Of a stretch of DNA of 64,000 bases, positions 1-12,146 are shown piece after piece. This DNA comes from Sorghum bicolor (Eukaryota; Streptophyta; Magnoliopsida; Poales; Poaceae), in assembly GCF_000003195.3 (NCBI RefSeq), contig NC_012878.2:7382462-7446461 (forward strand). The letters run 5' to 3'. The position numbers and the translations under genes were made by a program. Under the pieces are notes generated by a model. The model was not told where the DNA came from, made no database searches, and saw only the letters and a program-made list of their open reading frames with translations. Every line of letters starts with the position of its first letter. Within the stretch, counting starts at the first letter, position 1.

Positions 1-1802
1 TTAGTGGAGCACTAGCATAAGCTACCCAATGCAAAACCATAGGTGAGAAGGTATAAGATCAATACTAGGAAATCCTTAACAAGGAGACACATGCAATATG
101 AATTATGTGATTAAAGTTATTAGGAAACAAGGATGATCCCATGCTATACTTGCCTTGAAACTCAGATCCTTCTTTTAGTTCCAAACCTTCCACAAACTGC
201 TTCTTGATCGCCACGTAAAAGCTCACCGTCTAAACTCAGTCATCACATCATCAACAATCATCCAGAGGCAATCATACAAAGCAAACAAACCCATAATTAG
301 AACAATACACCAACAGTAGAAAATAAAGATGAAAAGTTTATAAAATAAATCTACATCGCACTAAGATCACACAGACGTAAAGATCACGAAAATCGGAGCT
401 ATAACGAAGAAGTTATGATTTAAATAAGATTTCCTTTAATAAAATAATTAATTAAATAAGATCACGAAAACAAAAAGTTTCAAATTTATAAAACAGTGAG
501 ACGAACATTGTGATTACGAATCTAACACAATTTGAATGGATCAAATCGGACTTGAAACAAAACCAATGGCAAACTTGTAATTTTCGAAAAACATATTTTG
601 AATCTTGTACTGAGTTTACGTCTTCAAAATCGGAAAGCATATTTTTAAAATTACGTTTTAGACTGCGGGTTGGAATTTTACAAACCAGGGGGGTTCTTTT
701 GCAAAAGGCGCGGCCGAAAGGGTATCTTCTGATTTGGGCCGTCGGATTTCGTTTAGACGGCCGAGATTAGATCGGGGTAGGGAGAGGGAGTTGGCCGGCC
801 GGAGTTGGAGCCAATCCCGGCGGCGCCATGGCCGGAGTTGGTCGGCGCTCGCGGTTTGAGCATTTTAGTTCACGATTCAACGAACAAAAAGCATAGAAAG
901 AGAAAGGAGCTCACGGGGAATTCACCTAGGGGTTTTTGAGGTCGGAAAATCAAACGAGAACGCCTGGCGGCTTGAGATGGCGGACGGCGTGCTCCTGCAA
1001 AGTTCGGCAGCGTCAAGCAAAGCACACAGACCACGAGAATGCGAAAGAAAAGGCTTGGTGACCTCGCAAAGCTGACAAGAAGCTCGGCAAAGATCTCATG
1101 GGGGCGAAGATGCGTCGCAGCGACGGGTTGTTTTCGGGGTGGATCTCAGCGATGTTCTATGGCTCGGCTGCGGCGGCTGCTCGTCCTAGAGTTAGGGTAG
1201 GGGGTCCAGACGTGGCCGAGGGTGCTATTTAAGAGGCTCACGTCTCGCAGAGCATGCCAACCGGGGAAACCGTGCGGCCGGTGCTCGATCTCGTGGTAGA
1301 GTCCGGTGCGGCTACGAGGTAGGGGAAAGATCTGACCGGTGGGTCCCACCTGTCTGTGACTCAAAGGCATGGGACCCGCTCGTCAGTGAAAAGAAGAGAG
1401 GGGGAGGGATGCTGGCGCGGGGGGGAGGGGGAAGTGACTGGGCTGCGGTTACTACTTGGGCTAGAGAGAAGAAAAGGAGGGGGGAGAAAGGTTCTCGGCC
1501 TTCGGGCCGAAAATAGAGTGGGAGAGTTCTTCTCTTTTTTTTCTGTTTCTCTTTTCTTTTAAAACAAACTTATTTCAAAACATTTTCAAAACCAAATTTG
1601 AGTTCCTTTTTAACCTTTAGCCAAAACCACTCATCACAATAAATCCAAATGTAGAGGCATGCATGCTCAAACAAGTTGTTAACTCCTATAGTAAATTTTA
1701 ATCTAAAGAAAAATATTATTTTTCCTATATTTCATGGCACAAAAAATACACAATTAAAACAATTTCTCCTATTTTGGAAAATTGCAAATTTTGGGGTGTT
1801 AT
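1..1802 (-). mobile_element. LTR fragment of a gypsy-type retrotransposon, cut by the window edge
   Basis: Read on the minus strand, the right edge begins TGTAACACCCC-like (plus strand ends ggggtgttata), the usual start of many grass gypsy LTRs, with the terminal CA decayed to TA. The body has the AT-rich flank and GC-rich core (about 700-1500) common in such LTRs. No coding region is recognised; short open frames here have no family features. The other LTR edge lies outside the window, so whether this is a solo LTR or part of an element cannot be decided. Confidence 0.5.
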
Positions 1803-1856
1803 AGATATAGATATAGATATAGATATAGATATAGATATAGATATAGATATAGATAT
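1801..1856. repeat. Hexanucleotide microsatellite (TAGATA)n
   Basis: About nine uninterrupted copies of the 6-bp unit, directly at the edge of the LTR fragment and of the following inverted-repeat element. Confidence 0.95.
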
Positions 1857-2083
1857 GAAAGCTTCAATTCCTAGAGTTATCTTAAGTCAAACTTTTTAAA
1901 CGTTAACCAAAATTTTAGAAAAAAGTAACATTTATAGTACCAAATTAGTACCATTAGATTTATCATAGAATATATTTTCATAAGATACTCATTTTATGTC
2001 ATAGATATTGATACTCTTTTTTTATAAAGTTGGTCAAACTTAAAAAAGTTTGACTAACACAGATTCTAGGAATTGAAGCTTTC
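1857..2083. mobile_element. Short inverted-repeat element (MITE-like)
   Basis: The first 19 bases (GAAAGCTTCAATTCCTAGA) recur as their reverse complement at the right end (2065-2083). Inside are further inverted pieces of the taagtcaaactttttaa / ttaaaaaagtttgac type common in Stowaway/Mariner-type grass MITEs. It is 227 bp long and non-coding. I could not define a clean target-site duplication because the left edge abuts the microsatellite. Confidence 0.6.
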
Positions 2084-2549
2084 AAGGACATAGGGAATCT
2101 GATTCTATATACTATCATCATTTGTGAATGACCGTTCCAAGAAGTCTATCTTCATTTGTCAAGTTTTTTATCAATCTTTGGGTTAAACTACTCCACCATC
2201 TAGTGGATAACATGCATATCTAATATGACACTTTTCATTATAGTGAAGGTAAAAGGAGTAAGTAAAATAAGAGAATTACAATTACAATAAGAAACAAAAA
2301 GAAGGCAATATTTCTTATTGCACGGTTTGATAATACATTGCAACATCTTCCATGCGTATAAGCACTCATTTACCACATAGCCATTAATTACTCATATCAA
2401 GTCTTAATGCTTGTTTACCATATAGAGATTAATTATGTTCACTTGTTTAGGAATTAAGACAATATTTCAACACTATATTCTTTTTAATATGTAATAATAC
2501 CATACGCAAGGAAAGTATCTCCTACAACTAAAAAGACTAAATAGGGGAC

Positions 2550-3480
2550 ATCGTTTTGGTGCGACATTCTCCCCATCCGCTTTTTCGTCCTGCCTCCTGC
2601 GACGCGCGACGCCCGGCTCTGTCTTCCGCCAAAAAAGGAAAGCGCCCGCCTCCTCGACGAATCCTCCTCGGCGCCCCTCCTAGATCCTCCTCGACGCAGA
2701 GCCCCCCCTCATCCTCCTCGGCGCCCCGCTCCCAAATCCTCCTCGGCGCCCCCTCCAGATCCTCCTCGACGAATCCGGTGGCCGCCCGAGCGAGCGAGAA
2801 CTCTGGTAGCTGCCTGAGCGCCGCTGCGACCCACACCCCCGCCGCGCGCCCTGCGACACGCCAGTGGCCGCGCTCCGGTGGCCGCCCGACCGAGCGCGAA
2901 CTCCGGTGGCCGCTCGAGCGACTACGACCCGCCGCCCGCTGCGACCCGCGCCCCCGCTGCCCGAGCGACCGCGTCGGTGGTCGCGGCCCGCGCCGCGAAC
3001 GCCGGTGGCCCCCGCTGTCCGAGCGTCGCGTCGCGTTACCCGCGCGAACTTCGGTGGCCGCCTGAGCGACTGCGACCCGCCGGTGGCCGCGCTCGCTTCC
3101 CGCGCGGCACCCGCGGCCCGCTGCCCGCATGCCCCTTGCCCCGATTGAGACTTCGTGAGACGCGCCATCCCCGGCACCGGCTCACCGTGACCCCACCTCC
3201 GCTGCCTAGCGCCTCCGGCCTCCTGTCGGGCCACCTCCGTCCTCCGGCAGTCCAGCACGGTGGCGCCTTCCTGATCTAGCGAGCCAAACGAGGACCCCAA
3301 GTCCCCGGCGAGCCAGTGTTGGCCACATCTCGATCCAGAGCCAGGGGCGGCCCGGCCCTCCTCTCACCATGACCGTGCGCCTAGCACTTGGCTGCCAGCC
3401 GCCCTGGCCGGCCGACCCCTCCTCTACTGCCTACATCCGCCTGCAGCCAGCAGATCTATCGCTTCCGACGGCCCTGCTGT
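2550..3480 (+). other. GC-rich, exon-like captured block inside the Helitron
   Basis: Very GC-rich sequence built from degenerate copies of a motif like CCGGTGGCCGCCCGAGCGAG (near 2776, 2877, 2903, 3003 and 3052). Open frames run on both strands (for example 2556-3065 plus and 2537-3130 minus), but their Arg/Pro/Ala-rich translations look compositional, with no domain. It may derive from the first exon or 5' UTR of a host gene. The source gene is not identified. Confidence 0.4.
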
Positions 3481-3579
3481 CAGGTGCGTTTGTGCATGCT
3501 TGCTTGTTCGTGTTATTGCCTTTCTGAATAGGTTTTAATGTTTCATGTGGTGGATCAATGGTGTATTTGCTTGTTCGTG

Positions 3580-6480
3580 GATTCAGGCTGCAGTGACTAC
3601 TCTGGACGACACGCACGAGCAGATCGACACGGTGAAACTGCTGGGCGCTAGAGCTTGCTCCAGCTGAATCCGGGGAGGTATATGCTGAAATATTTTGTTC
3701 TGTAGACTGAATAAGAACGGTGATTCTCTGGACGTGTAAGTGCTGAATAAGAACTTCAAATCCAGCTGTCTTTTATATAATTCTATCACTGTGCAGCACA
3801 TGCTCTTCATTCCAACCCTATAGCTGCATCGGGATCATGGTTCTTGATGACAAGGTTGCATTGCATAGTTCAATTAGTCAAACATACAAATCAATACATG
3901 CTGATTTTCCAGCTTCCTCAATATGGACTGCAGATGCCATTTTGAAGTCATTTTAAGATCTTGCTTTTGCTTTTAGGATTAATAAAACATATTTTAGCTT
4001 CTTCTCTTGATCTCTGTATGAGGATCTGTTTATGAGCGAAAAGATAAAAAAAAATAAGACACCACAACATTTAGCCGTACACAAGTTCACATATAGTCTG
4101 ATGAGGCAGTGCCTTTTGTTTCCAATTTCCTAGCAAAGGCAATGAACGAGAGGGAAAAACTCTCCTAAAATTTGCTAGCCATGTTCATATAGTTGTATTC
4201 ACTTCAGTCCAATCTCGATCAATAATTTGACCCATAATAGATATCATTAGTTTACTTAATTGATTATTGGCAGATTTTTTTGAAAAAACCAGGAAATTAT
4301 TGGCAGATTAATTCTCTGCACAAGGATGAGTTTGTTTGACACTACATAGAATGTAGAAATGTTTGCAGCTATTTCTTTTTAGATGGTAAAATAGTACATA
4401 TAGTGGTAGATGGGCAAATAATCTGGGCAAATGCAGTTTCCTTTTGGGAAGTTTTTTAGATGCAGTTTCTTGTGGGATGCTTCTATATTAATATTACTTT
4501 AGATGGCAAAAGCAGTAGCATCTAGATTGCACATGGTTTTAGAACTTCCTTATTGCAGACTTCATCTTATGGAGCTGTGCAAGTCGAGATATCAGAAGAC
4601 ATGCAGCTGGTGCATTTTGACTTGAATAGGTGAGACATGAGACAAGATATTGCATTTAGATGCAAAAGGTTTTTAAGCTTTGGCCAGTTCTGTTTTTTTG
4701 TGCTTGCAGATTCAATCTCACACAGTTTTTTTTTGCAGAGAATTAATTACTATTGTACATGGTATTTCAGTACTTGAGCTGATAAGATGTATTGCAACAG
4801 AAGAGAGCTACCACCCTAGGCATCTTGCAGCCGAACCAGCTAATCCATGTGTTGAGACCAAGGTGGACCACTGCTCCCTGTCCAACTTAATCTCCAATCG
4901 GTAAACCAGAATTTTGATACTTTTCTTAGGTATTCAGCACTTAATTACTTAGACTGCTTATTTCTATTTGGTCAAAGCTCTACCTCTAATGTCAGGTTAT
5001 TAATCAAGTTCACGCTGACCTGGTAATTTCATTGTGCATTGTTTCATAGCATCAAACTCAATTTGGCTTAGGTTGTATTCCTAAAGATCAGAAACCAATT
5101 GTGATCGAGCAATGTATATTTGGTGAAGGTTGTGGCATGTACATGTAAGGATGTTTGACTCTACATTATACCTGTAGGTTACAACAGCTTGTGTTTTTAG
5201 CACAAATAGGTTTGGAAAGTGTTACTTTGCTAGATTATGAAATGACAATTTTCTATTGCCTGTATATTTAAAATAAGTTTCTAGATGTGTACCATTTTTA
5301 AAATAACTACCGGATCCAAATGCATAGGATGAACAATTGATGTCAGGAAAACTTTCTTACACTAATCAGGTTTTGGTTCTAATGCTGGCATTGTTCTTAG
5401 TACTCGGAACGTGTTCGACGCATTGTTTGAACTTGAATTGTGCGCATTTTAATTGTCCATTGCTACTGTTGTGGGACAGAGCATGAGTTATGGGTTCAGA
5501 AAGAAGATAAGGCTAGGGAGAAAGTGGGCAGCCTGCTAGATCTTGCCCAAGGCATGTCCTCTTGCACTAATGTTGAAAAATGTCTTTAAATTTATCTGTC
5601 CCTTCTTATATATGGCCGCAAGGACTTGTACAATCATAGACTGAAAAAGACAATGTCGATTATTGGTTTGAAATACCTGGGGTCATCTTTTATTCTAGAA
5701 TGTCTTTAACTTTATCTATCCCTTCTTATATGTGGGCTTTTCTTGAGGAATGAAAACCTCTTTTCCTTTTTATGATTGGTGAATACTGGGATAACCTTTT
5801 TCAACCGTAAATAGTTTACTGCACATATGATATTTTCACATGCTTGTACAATAAAATGCTTGTTGAATTCCTATTAGTCCCATGATGCTAAAATGCTTAG
5901 TAGCCAAGAATTTGCTTATCACTATTGGTTATGCCTGTTTTCACGTAGATGTGTCTTTGATGAGAAAGGTGACACAAAGGCGCAAAGCCTTACATAAATT
6001 CAGAATTGTCTTCATTGCAAGGTAATTTTTTGTTGTGTGTGAGATTTTTTCATTCACCTAGATATGTGCACGAAATTCGATATCCTTAGTTTTTGTGTAT
6101 CAAGCATTTTGATTGAAGGTTTGCAATGGCTGGAAAGATTATTTGTCTCCATTGACTTTACTATGGACAGAATAGATCTTTTCACGAATGAACTTAGTCG
6201 CTGCTAAGATATCTCATGAATCAGGGTATGTTTTATTGTCGTTTCTTGATTGGATAATCACAACTATTTCCTGTGATCTTTTAGCCCCTGGCGGCCTGGC
6301 CATTTAACCTTAATTACTTGCTCATGTTCCTTCAGGCTTGCAACATCAAAGATCCAATACAGAACAGAGTGGACTGCCCCACAAGCAGGAAAGGTGAAGG
6401 CGGCCATGGTTACACAATATTGCATACTGAGTCAAATAGGCTGGAAAATAAAGATGGTAAAGAGTCCATGATTACACATT
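3580..6480 (+). other. Exon/intron-like captured fragments in the Helitron, source unknown
   Basis: Short exon-like segments sit in AT-rich, intron-like DNA: about 3586-3669 (contains TTLDDTHEQID), 4558-4630, 4738-4904 and 5480-5550 (contains ELWVQKEDKAREK). They do not form one continuous frame and I could not assign them to a family. They could come from one gene or from several joined fragments. Confidence 0.3.
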
Positions 6481-6675
6481 GTTTTTAGTAATACAACAAT
6501 ACATGGGCAAACTCTAATTGTCATGGTGTTATATTTTCTTTTTGGATCAACACATGGGCAAACTTTGCCTTTTGAATTAATTAATTTTATAGTATTGTTA
6601 TCCTATTATGCGATACGTATTTTTTTAGTATAAAATTTTAGATGTCCCGTAGCAACGCACGGGCACGCTACCTAG

Positions 6676-8319
6676 TACACTTATAAAAATAAAGAATACT
6701 TTAAGACATACCTTTGGTTCTTATTCTATTAGACATAGTCATCACAAAATTAGAGCTTCCTTGATCCGCAAGCTCTGCAAATAACTTATTAAATAAACTA
6801 AACTTTCCACTTTGTTATTCAATGAAAAATTTTCATATACAATTTTTTATAACCTTAATTCTGCTCTTTACACCAATCCATTAATCCATTCAACAACATG
6901 TAAGTCATTTCAACCATTAAATGATGATGCAAATACATTAATTTGGCACTACCCCAAAAACCTTTATTTATCAAAATGATTTTTGTGTTGATTCTTGCTC
7001 TTACTAATTTCACACATATACATCATTTCTTTGCATTTCTACCACATAAGCTCCATGGCATATCGACATCATGAATTCCACAATTTGTGGCAAACAACAA
7101 ACTAGATTAGCATATACCCATTTTGTGATCATATATGTCATTCGACCATAAAATATTCTAAACATTTTAGGGATTAAAAGTTCTAGAGTTATTATCTAGA
7201 AACCCAAACATTTATATGTGTGAACTAAATACAAATTGATATTCTTTGATGAAATATTAGATGTGCAACACATCTTTTATGATGCATATCAACTTATACA
7301 CATGAAACACCCTTCCATATACAACAAATGATTTTCATACAATGAAGTCTTAATAAGATATCGATAGGTTCTACCATAGATATGTACAGTATGTGAGTGT
7401 CATGACAACTAACATAAGTAGGAATTATAAATGATACATTAATTTTAGACCTCCTAATAACTAGTGAAATGTCAACCCATGGCAGTTCTATAATTAACCA
7501 TTTGCATTCCTCATATACTTTATGGTCTACTATACATGCATATATCACTATTATATCAAGGAAACAAATTTTATTCCTCAAGAAAGCAGGTTAGCTGTAC
7601 AAAATTGTTAATGCTATCTATTTACAAATGCTACTAGCAAAGGAAAATATAGTATTTCATATTGAATCACAAATACTAGCAAAGGCTAGACAAGTAATTG
7701 GTTTAGTTCCCAACAAACCAAGAGATATGTAAATAAGTAATTGATCCATACCACTATACATAATGTTGGTTCATGAGCTTTCGCTCATCGGATGAATGCA
7801 ACATTTTCCTCTAACATAATTTAGATTATCTTTATGCCCAAAAGTGCAATGTATAAGAAGCAAAAACTTTGCAGGTAGAAAACAAATATTTCTATCTCAA
7901 ACCATAAGGTTAACATTAAAATAAACATGCTCATCAGTTTTACCATTATATGAAAAAAATAAACTTTCATGTTGAGCTCTTTAATTACGTGGCATGCACA
8001 AGACATAAGAAGCAACAATAACTATCATGGTAACTCAAATGTGCTAAAACTTGCCCTAGTACCAAATGTAAGCAAAAATAAAAAATAGTGGAAGCTTTAC
8101 AATACCATATTAGCACAAATTTATTCTACCTGATAAACAACTTTATGTGCGCAATGTATAGTTCAACCATTCAGGTTCCACAACACATGCATAAATCTAC
8201 CGTGGCCCATTTTACCTTTCAAGGTCATTGAATCTTGGAAAATTCTCTCCCCTCTCCCCTTTACTTTTGGTGTTCCCTTGATGGTGATGAGGCAATGGTT
8301 CAATGAACAGTTATGTGTG
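6676..8319. other. AT-rich stretch, nothing recognised
   Basis: No coding domain, repeat unit or transposon terminus could be supported. The small open frames at 7294-7581 and 7821-8018 (minus) have no recognisable motif. Confidence 0.5.
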
Positions 8320-8321
8320 TA

Positions 8322-8909
8322 CTTCCTCCGTACCCATAATTCTTGGCGTTCTAGACTATGTTGTAAATTTTGCAAAACTTGTCGTTCTGAGCTGGGAGCT
8401 GTTCACAGGAACGGAAATACCCCCGCTGCTTGCGTCCTTTCCATCTGCCAACGGACTAAATTAATTATGAACCAATCGCGCTTGTGTCTGTTCAGCTGGC
8501 CGCTGCACGTGCGTCCAATTGCGCCCATGTCCGTTCAGCTGGCTGCTGCACGCGCGTCCAATCACTCGCGTCTGCTGATGCAAGCTGCACGCGCGTCCCT
8601 TCCTCTTCCTGCTCATGCAAGCCAGCCAGCCGCTCGCATGCAAATGCAAAATGGAGTAATAACAAACAAAAATGAGGCAAATGCAAAATGGAGTAACAAG
8701 CAAAAATGAGTGGCTGCCAGAACTCGAACCTGGTATGCGACACTCTAGCCCACAATGGCTAATCAGTTGAGCTAGTTTACTTTCTTGTATAGAGAGCACC
8801 TGACACCATATTTATTAGGGGCAGACATGGAAAACTAACCCCCTAATTAATTACTTCTTGGTTACCATAATCGTGTCCTAAACGTGAAGAATTATGTGTA
8901 TGGAGGGAG
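8322..8909. mobile_element. Stowaway-like (Tc1/Mariner) MITE with extra internal sequence
   Basis: The ends read CTTCCTCCGTACCCATAATT on the left and, reverse-complemented, CTCCCTCCATACACATAATT on the right. Each is flanked by a TA (8320-8321 and 8910-8911), the usual Stowaway target duplication. At 588 bp it is longer than most Stowaways. The interior has a GC-rich block with repeated tgcacgcgcgtcc and cagctggc motifs, a short direct duplication (aatgcaaaatggagtaa) and a tRNA-like sequence, so it probably acquired sequence. Confidence 0.65.
8709..8782 (-). other. tRNA-like sequence (degenerate tRNA or SINE piece)
   Basis: On the minus strand there is an A-box-like TAGCTCAACTGATTAG followed by a B-box-like GGTTCGAGTTC. 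The T arm can form 5 bp (CCAGG/TCTGG, one G-T pair) around a 7-nt TTCGAGT loop. The anticodon arm has a mismatch and lacks U33, and no acceptor stem pairs. I therefore do not call a functional tRNA gene. Confidence 0.45.
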
Positions 8910-9129
8910 TATTTCCTAGTGGTATATCCTTTTCCTCATGTATGATTGCCGTTTATGTTGTGTATCTTTTAGTGAGAGAGATAATGACACAGGCTATTAT
9001 TTGTTTTATCCCATGTAAATCCTGACACACTTGCATATGTAGTCATATTAGCCAAACAATCACATGACCACTTAAATCAAGAAACATAAATGCATGCATT
9101 AATGTCCTAGAAACGAATATGTTTTTGAC

Positions 9130-9450
9130 AAATGTAGTCCTAAAATATTTTTGCAGCTCTTATTCAGGGGAACGCATTGGTTCTGGTTTGGGGTCAGATG
9201 CAGCTAAGTGAAGAAAAGAAAGAATGTATATACTAGGCTTGCAGACCCTAGAGACATCGGCTTTGGCAATTTTTTTCCTCTTATGGAAGGTCCATTATGT
9301 CTAGGAATGCAAACTGATTTTCTGTCTTTTTTGTGAGTCTACTTTAAATATAAGCTAGTGTGAGACATTCTTTGTATTAATGTGGTCTAATTTCTCACTC
9401 ACGAGCGAGGATGAAGCCGGATGGTTATTCCATTATCTAAAAAAATGTTC
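9130..9450 (+). mobile_element. Probable LINE 3' end
   Basis: The stretch ends ccattatctaaaaaaatg, resembling grass L1-type LINE 3' UTRs that finish in a short A tail. The start (near 9155) reads weakly as the C-terminus of an ORF2. Evidence is limited to this layout. Confidence 0.35.
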
Positions 9451-10019
9451 AGGCACTAGTAGCTTGAGTAACCATTAGTATTGGATTCACATGCCTTACC
9501 CATTAGCAAACGAAGCACACATATGCATGAAGCTTCAATGCACAAATGCAAGGTCTTAACGGTTAAACTTTTCCTTGGAGCAAAGACAACTTTGGAGATA
9601 TTGAAAGAGGAGTATTTGATGGTTTACAAAGATTCACTCCTACCATTCTTAACAATCAGATGCATATTTTCCTTGACAAATAAAAATGCCACCTTGAACT
9701 TGTTTGTACCTAATCCCAAGAAGTAATGGAGATTCGAAAGATCCTTGAAGGCAAAATCATTTCTCAAATCTTGTAGTAAGGCCCCAACTCATCCCATGAT
9801 GAGGTTACAACAATAACATCACAACACAGATTAGAAGAAATATTATGACATTATTCTTACTGAAAATAAACAAAGATGTATTTGATTTGGAGGCTAGAAA
9901 AATGAGCTACTGTAGCTTGATAGTTTAGTTGTGAATACCAAAACCAAGGGGCTTGCTTAAATCCATAAAGTGCCTTATCATGTCGACAAATATAATTTTG
10001 TTTGCTTTATCTTCATAGC
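9451..10019. other. No recognised feature
   Basis: AT-rich. The open frame at 9481-9726 has no identifiable domain. It may be further upstream LINE sequence, but I cannot support that. Confidence 0.4.
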
Positions 10020-10509
10020 TCGCAGTTGTTTCATGCAAGCTTCCTCCTCACAAAGATTGGAAATAAATTGAAGATAAAATTGAGAAAAGTTAGGCGGTTG
10101 CAATGGAAAGGAAAACTCTTATCCTATTGGGGGTAGACTTGTGCTAATTAATTATGTCTGACCAGTTTACTATGTTCATGCTTTTATTTTTATAGGTCCC
10201 AAGAGGTGTATTAAAAAGATTGAGTTGGGGGTAGACTTGTGCTAATTAATTATGTCTGACCAGTTTACTATGTTCATGCTTTTATTTTTATAGGTCCCAA
10301 GAGGTGTATTAAAAAGATTGAATTTTTAGATCTCATCTTTTGGCAGAATGATTAGCACAAAAACAAATATAAGCTAGCAAGGTGGAATATTTTGTGTCAA
10401 CGGAAAGCAAAGGTGGTCTAGGAATCCAAAAGCGAGATTTTCAAAACAAATGCATTTTGATCAAGTGACTTCTCAAAGTTCACAATGAAGACAATATATA
10501 TGTAGCAAG
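10020..10509 (+). pseudogene. L1-type LINE ORF2 remnant, end of the reverse transcriptase region
   Basis: Translation across frameshifts recovers the signature that follows the RT domain in plant L1 LINEs: DW..IEDKIEK, then GKLLS.GGRLVLIN, SLP-like, VPRGVLKKIE and CQRKAKGGLGIQ. Stops and frameshifts show that it is dead. An internal 98-bp tandem duplication (from 10133) adds damage. The ORF2 continues at 12147 after an insertion, then through 13134, and again at 14484 after CACTA element 1. Confidence 0.75.
10133..10328 (+). repeat. 98-bp direct tandem duplication within the LINE
   Basis: The block from gtagacttgtgctaatta to aaaaagattga is repeated nearly perfectly; the copies start at 10133 and 10231. 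It disrupts the ORF2 frame and looks like a recent replication or recombination slip. Confidence 0.9.
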
Positions 10510-12146
10510 TGTAACATCCTGGATAGAGACACGGTCAAATTTCTGCTAAGTTTGAAAATTATTAAATAACCGGTAGAGTCTTCTAATAATAACCGGTAGA
10601 GTCTTCTAGTAAACTAGGCATCCGAGCAAGCAAAATCACATAACATAGTTGATATAATAATCTCATAATTAAGCAATGATATAAGTACACAGCCCAATCC
10701 AATAATAGAACAAAAGGGCGATTCGAACAACAAAGACGCCAAACCATCCTTTAAGTGACCTTCTTTGAGTAAGCTATTACAATTGCATTAACTTCAATTA
10801 AATAGATAAGCTTATATATGTAAACCAGATGTTTGTGTCATGAAGGTGCTACCAGTCCCAATGCATGTCGTGATCATATGTATCTTAAAACCAAATAAAA
10901 ATAAGGTGAGCAAAAATACTCAGCAAGTACAATTAAAACTGAAAAATCAAACATCACAAATGGAGATCCATGAAAAAAGAAATTGAACATCAAGAAATTG
11001 TTCATAATAAGCGAAGAAACTTGAATCCTTAGAATTTACCGGTCGGTAAAACCAAGCATATAGGACCAACACTTACTCAATGATCCCTGAACATAAGAAC
11101 CAAATTACACATTCAGATCCACCAGAACAACAATTAAATGTAAAGAAAATCTTTAAACTTGAATTTAAATATAAAAACTAAATTGCTAATCAAGATCCAC
11201 CGAGACATGAACTGAATGTAAGGAACACTTGCAGTTTGAACCACATGGAACAGGAACATAGCACATTAAACAATTGAATCAATGGAAAACTCAAACAATA
11301 GGAACAAACCCTAGGTTTGTCATGCACATGCCTTAACCTTGGTGAAAACCTAGCGTCGCACCCTATGCACTAACACTTCTCAAACCTATGGAGGAGCAAA
11401 CTACCTTAGAAAATTGTCCACATAAACCTATTTTATGAACACTGAAATAAACCTACCAGTCAAAGTCTATTCTTATATTTTCAAAATATTCGATTAGGTT
11501 TCCCAGTTTCCGCTGTTTTGATCATAAATCTAGATGCACTTAACCAATTGTAGAAAATAAATACATCTCAAACATCTACAGAAAAGTTCCTACAACTTCT
11601 ATTTAGGACCAAATCAGGCTACAATTTTGTCGAAAACAGATGAAATGATTTTTTTTATTAATAGATGAAATGATTTCTACACTTAGAATATTCCTAGCCG
11701 GACAATAGGTTTATTTCAGTGTTCATGAACTGCTGTGCCTCTAAACATGAACTGCTGGCCAATAGGTTTCATGAACTGCTGTGCCCAGCACACAAACACA
11801 GTAGCAGGTGGGCCAAACCATATAGCTCGGCCAGGATCTAGATCGGGAAAAAAGGAAAACGGAAACGGACAGAGAGTAGGAGGCGGTGGCACTGAAAAGG
11901 AGTCAGACTGGGATTGGAGTCAAAAGGAAGACCTAGTAGAAATCCAACCGTCGAAAACTATTTAGTTTGATACAAACTCATCCGTTATCTAACCAGGATG
12001 TATTAGTAGTCAAACGAATTCATTTTGATGAGCTCTACACAACCATATGGTTTCTGCTCATCCATACCACTTGTGGTTGAAAATGTAAAATTTCCTCTCT
12101 TTCATCTACCTAGTCAAATATTGATTTCATTAAATTCAAGGAATTA
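10510..12146. mobile_element. Insertion splitting the LINE, identity uncertain (LTR-like start)
   Basis: The LINE reading breaks at TAGCAAG (10503-10509) and resumes with the same 7 bases at 12147-12153, then continues as QELLRKKY. The insert starts TGTAACATCC, like a gypsy LTR, but does not end in CA. It contains non-coding AT-rich sequence and a local repeat of catgaactgctg (11720-11790). A decayed solo LTR is the best guess; the 7-bp flank match is longer than the usual 5 bp. Confidence 0.45.

Larger units (their letters stand above)
2518..6675 (+). mobile_element. Non-autonomous Helitron with captured gene-like sequence
   Basis: The 5' end is A|TCTCCTACAACTAAAAAG. The 3' end has a hairpin (CCCGTAGCAACGCACGGG, 6645-6662) about 10 bp before CTAG|T. 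This matches the Helitron rule of 5'-TC, 3'-CTRR, a 3' hairpin and insertion between A and T. The same start (TCTCTACAACTAAA) and the same hairpin family recur at 28883-30051, which supports both ends. The 4.16-kb interior has a GC-rich 5' block (2550-3480) followed by AT-rich, intron-like sequence with short exon-like stretches, as expected for a Helitron that picked up host gene pieces. No Rep/helicase domain is visible, so it is non-autonomous. Confidence 0.75.

Noticed and set aside
2537..3300. Arg/Pro/Ala-rich 169-206 aa proteins in the Helitron
   Set aside because: All six frames are similarly open because of GC richness. There is no conserved motif and no downstream exon in phase.
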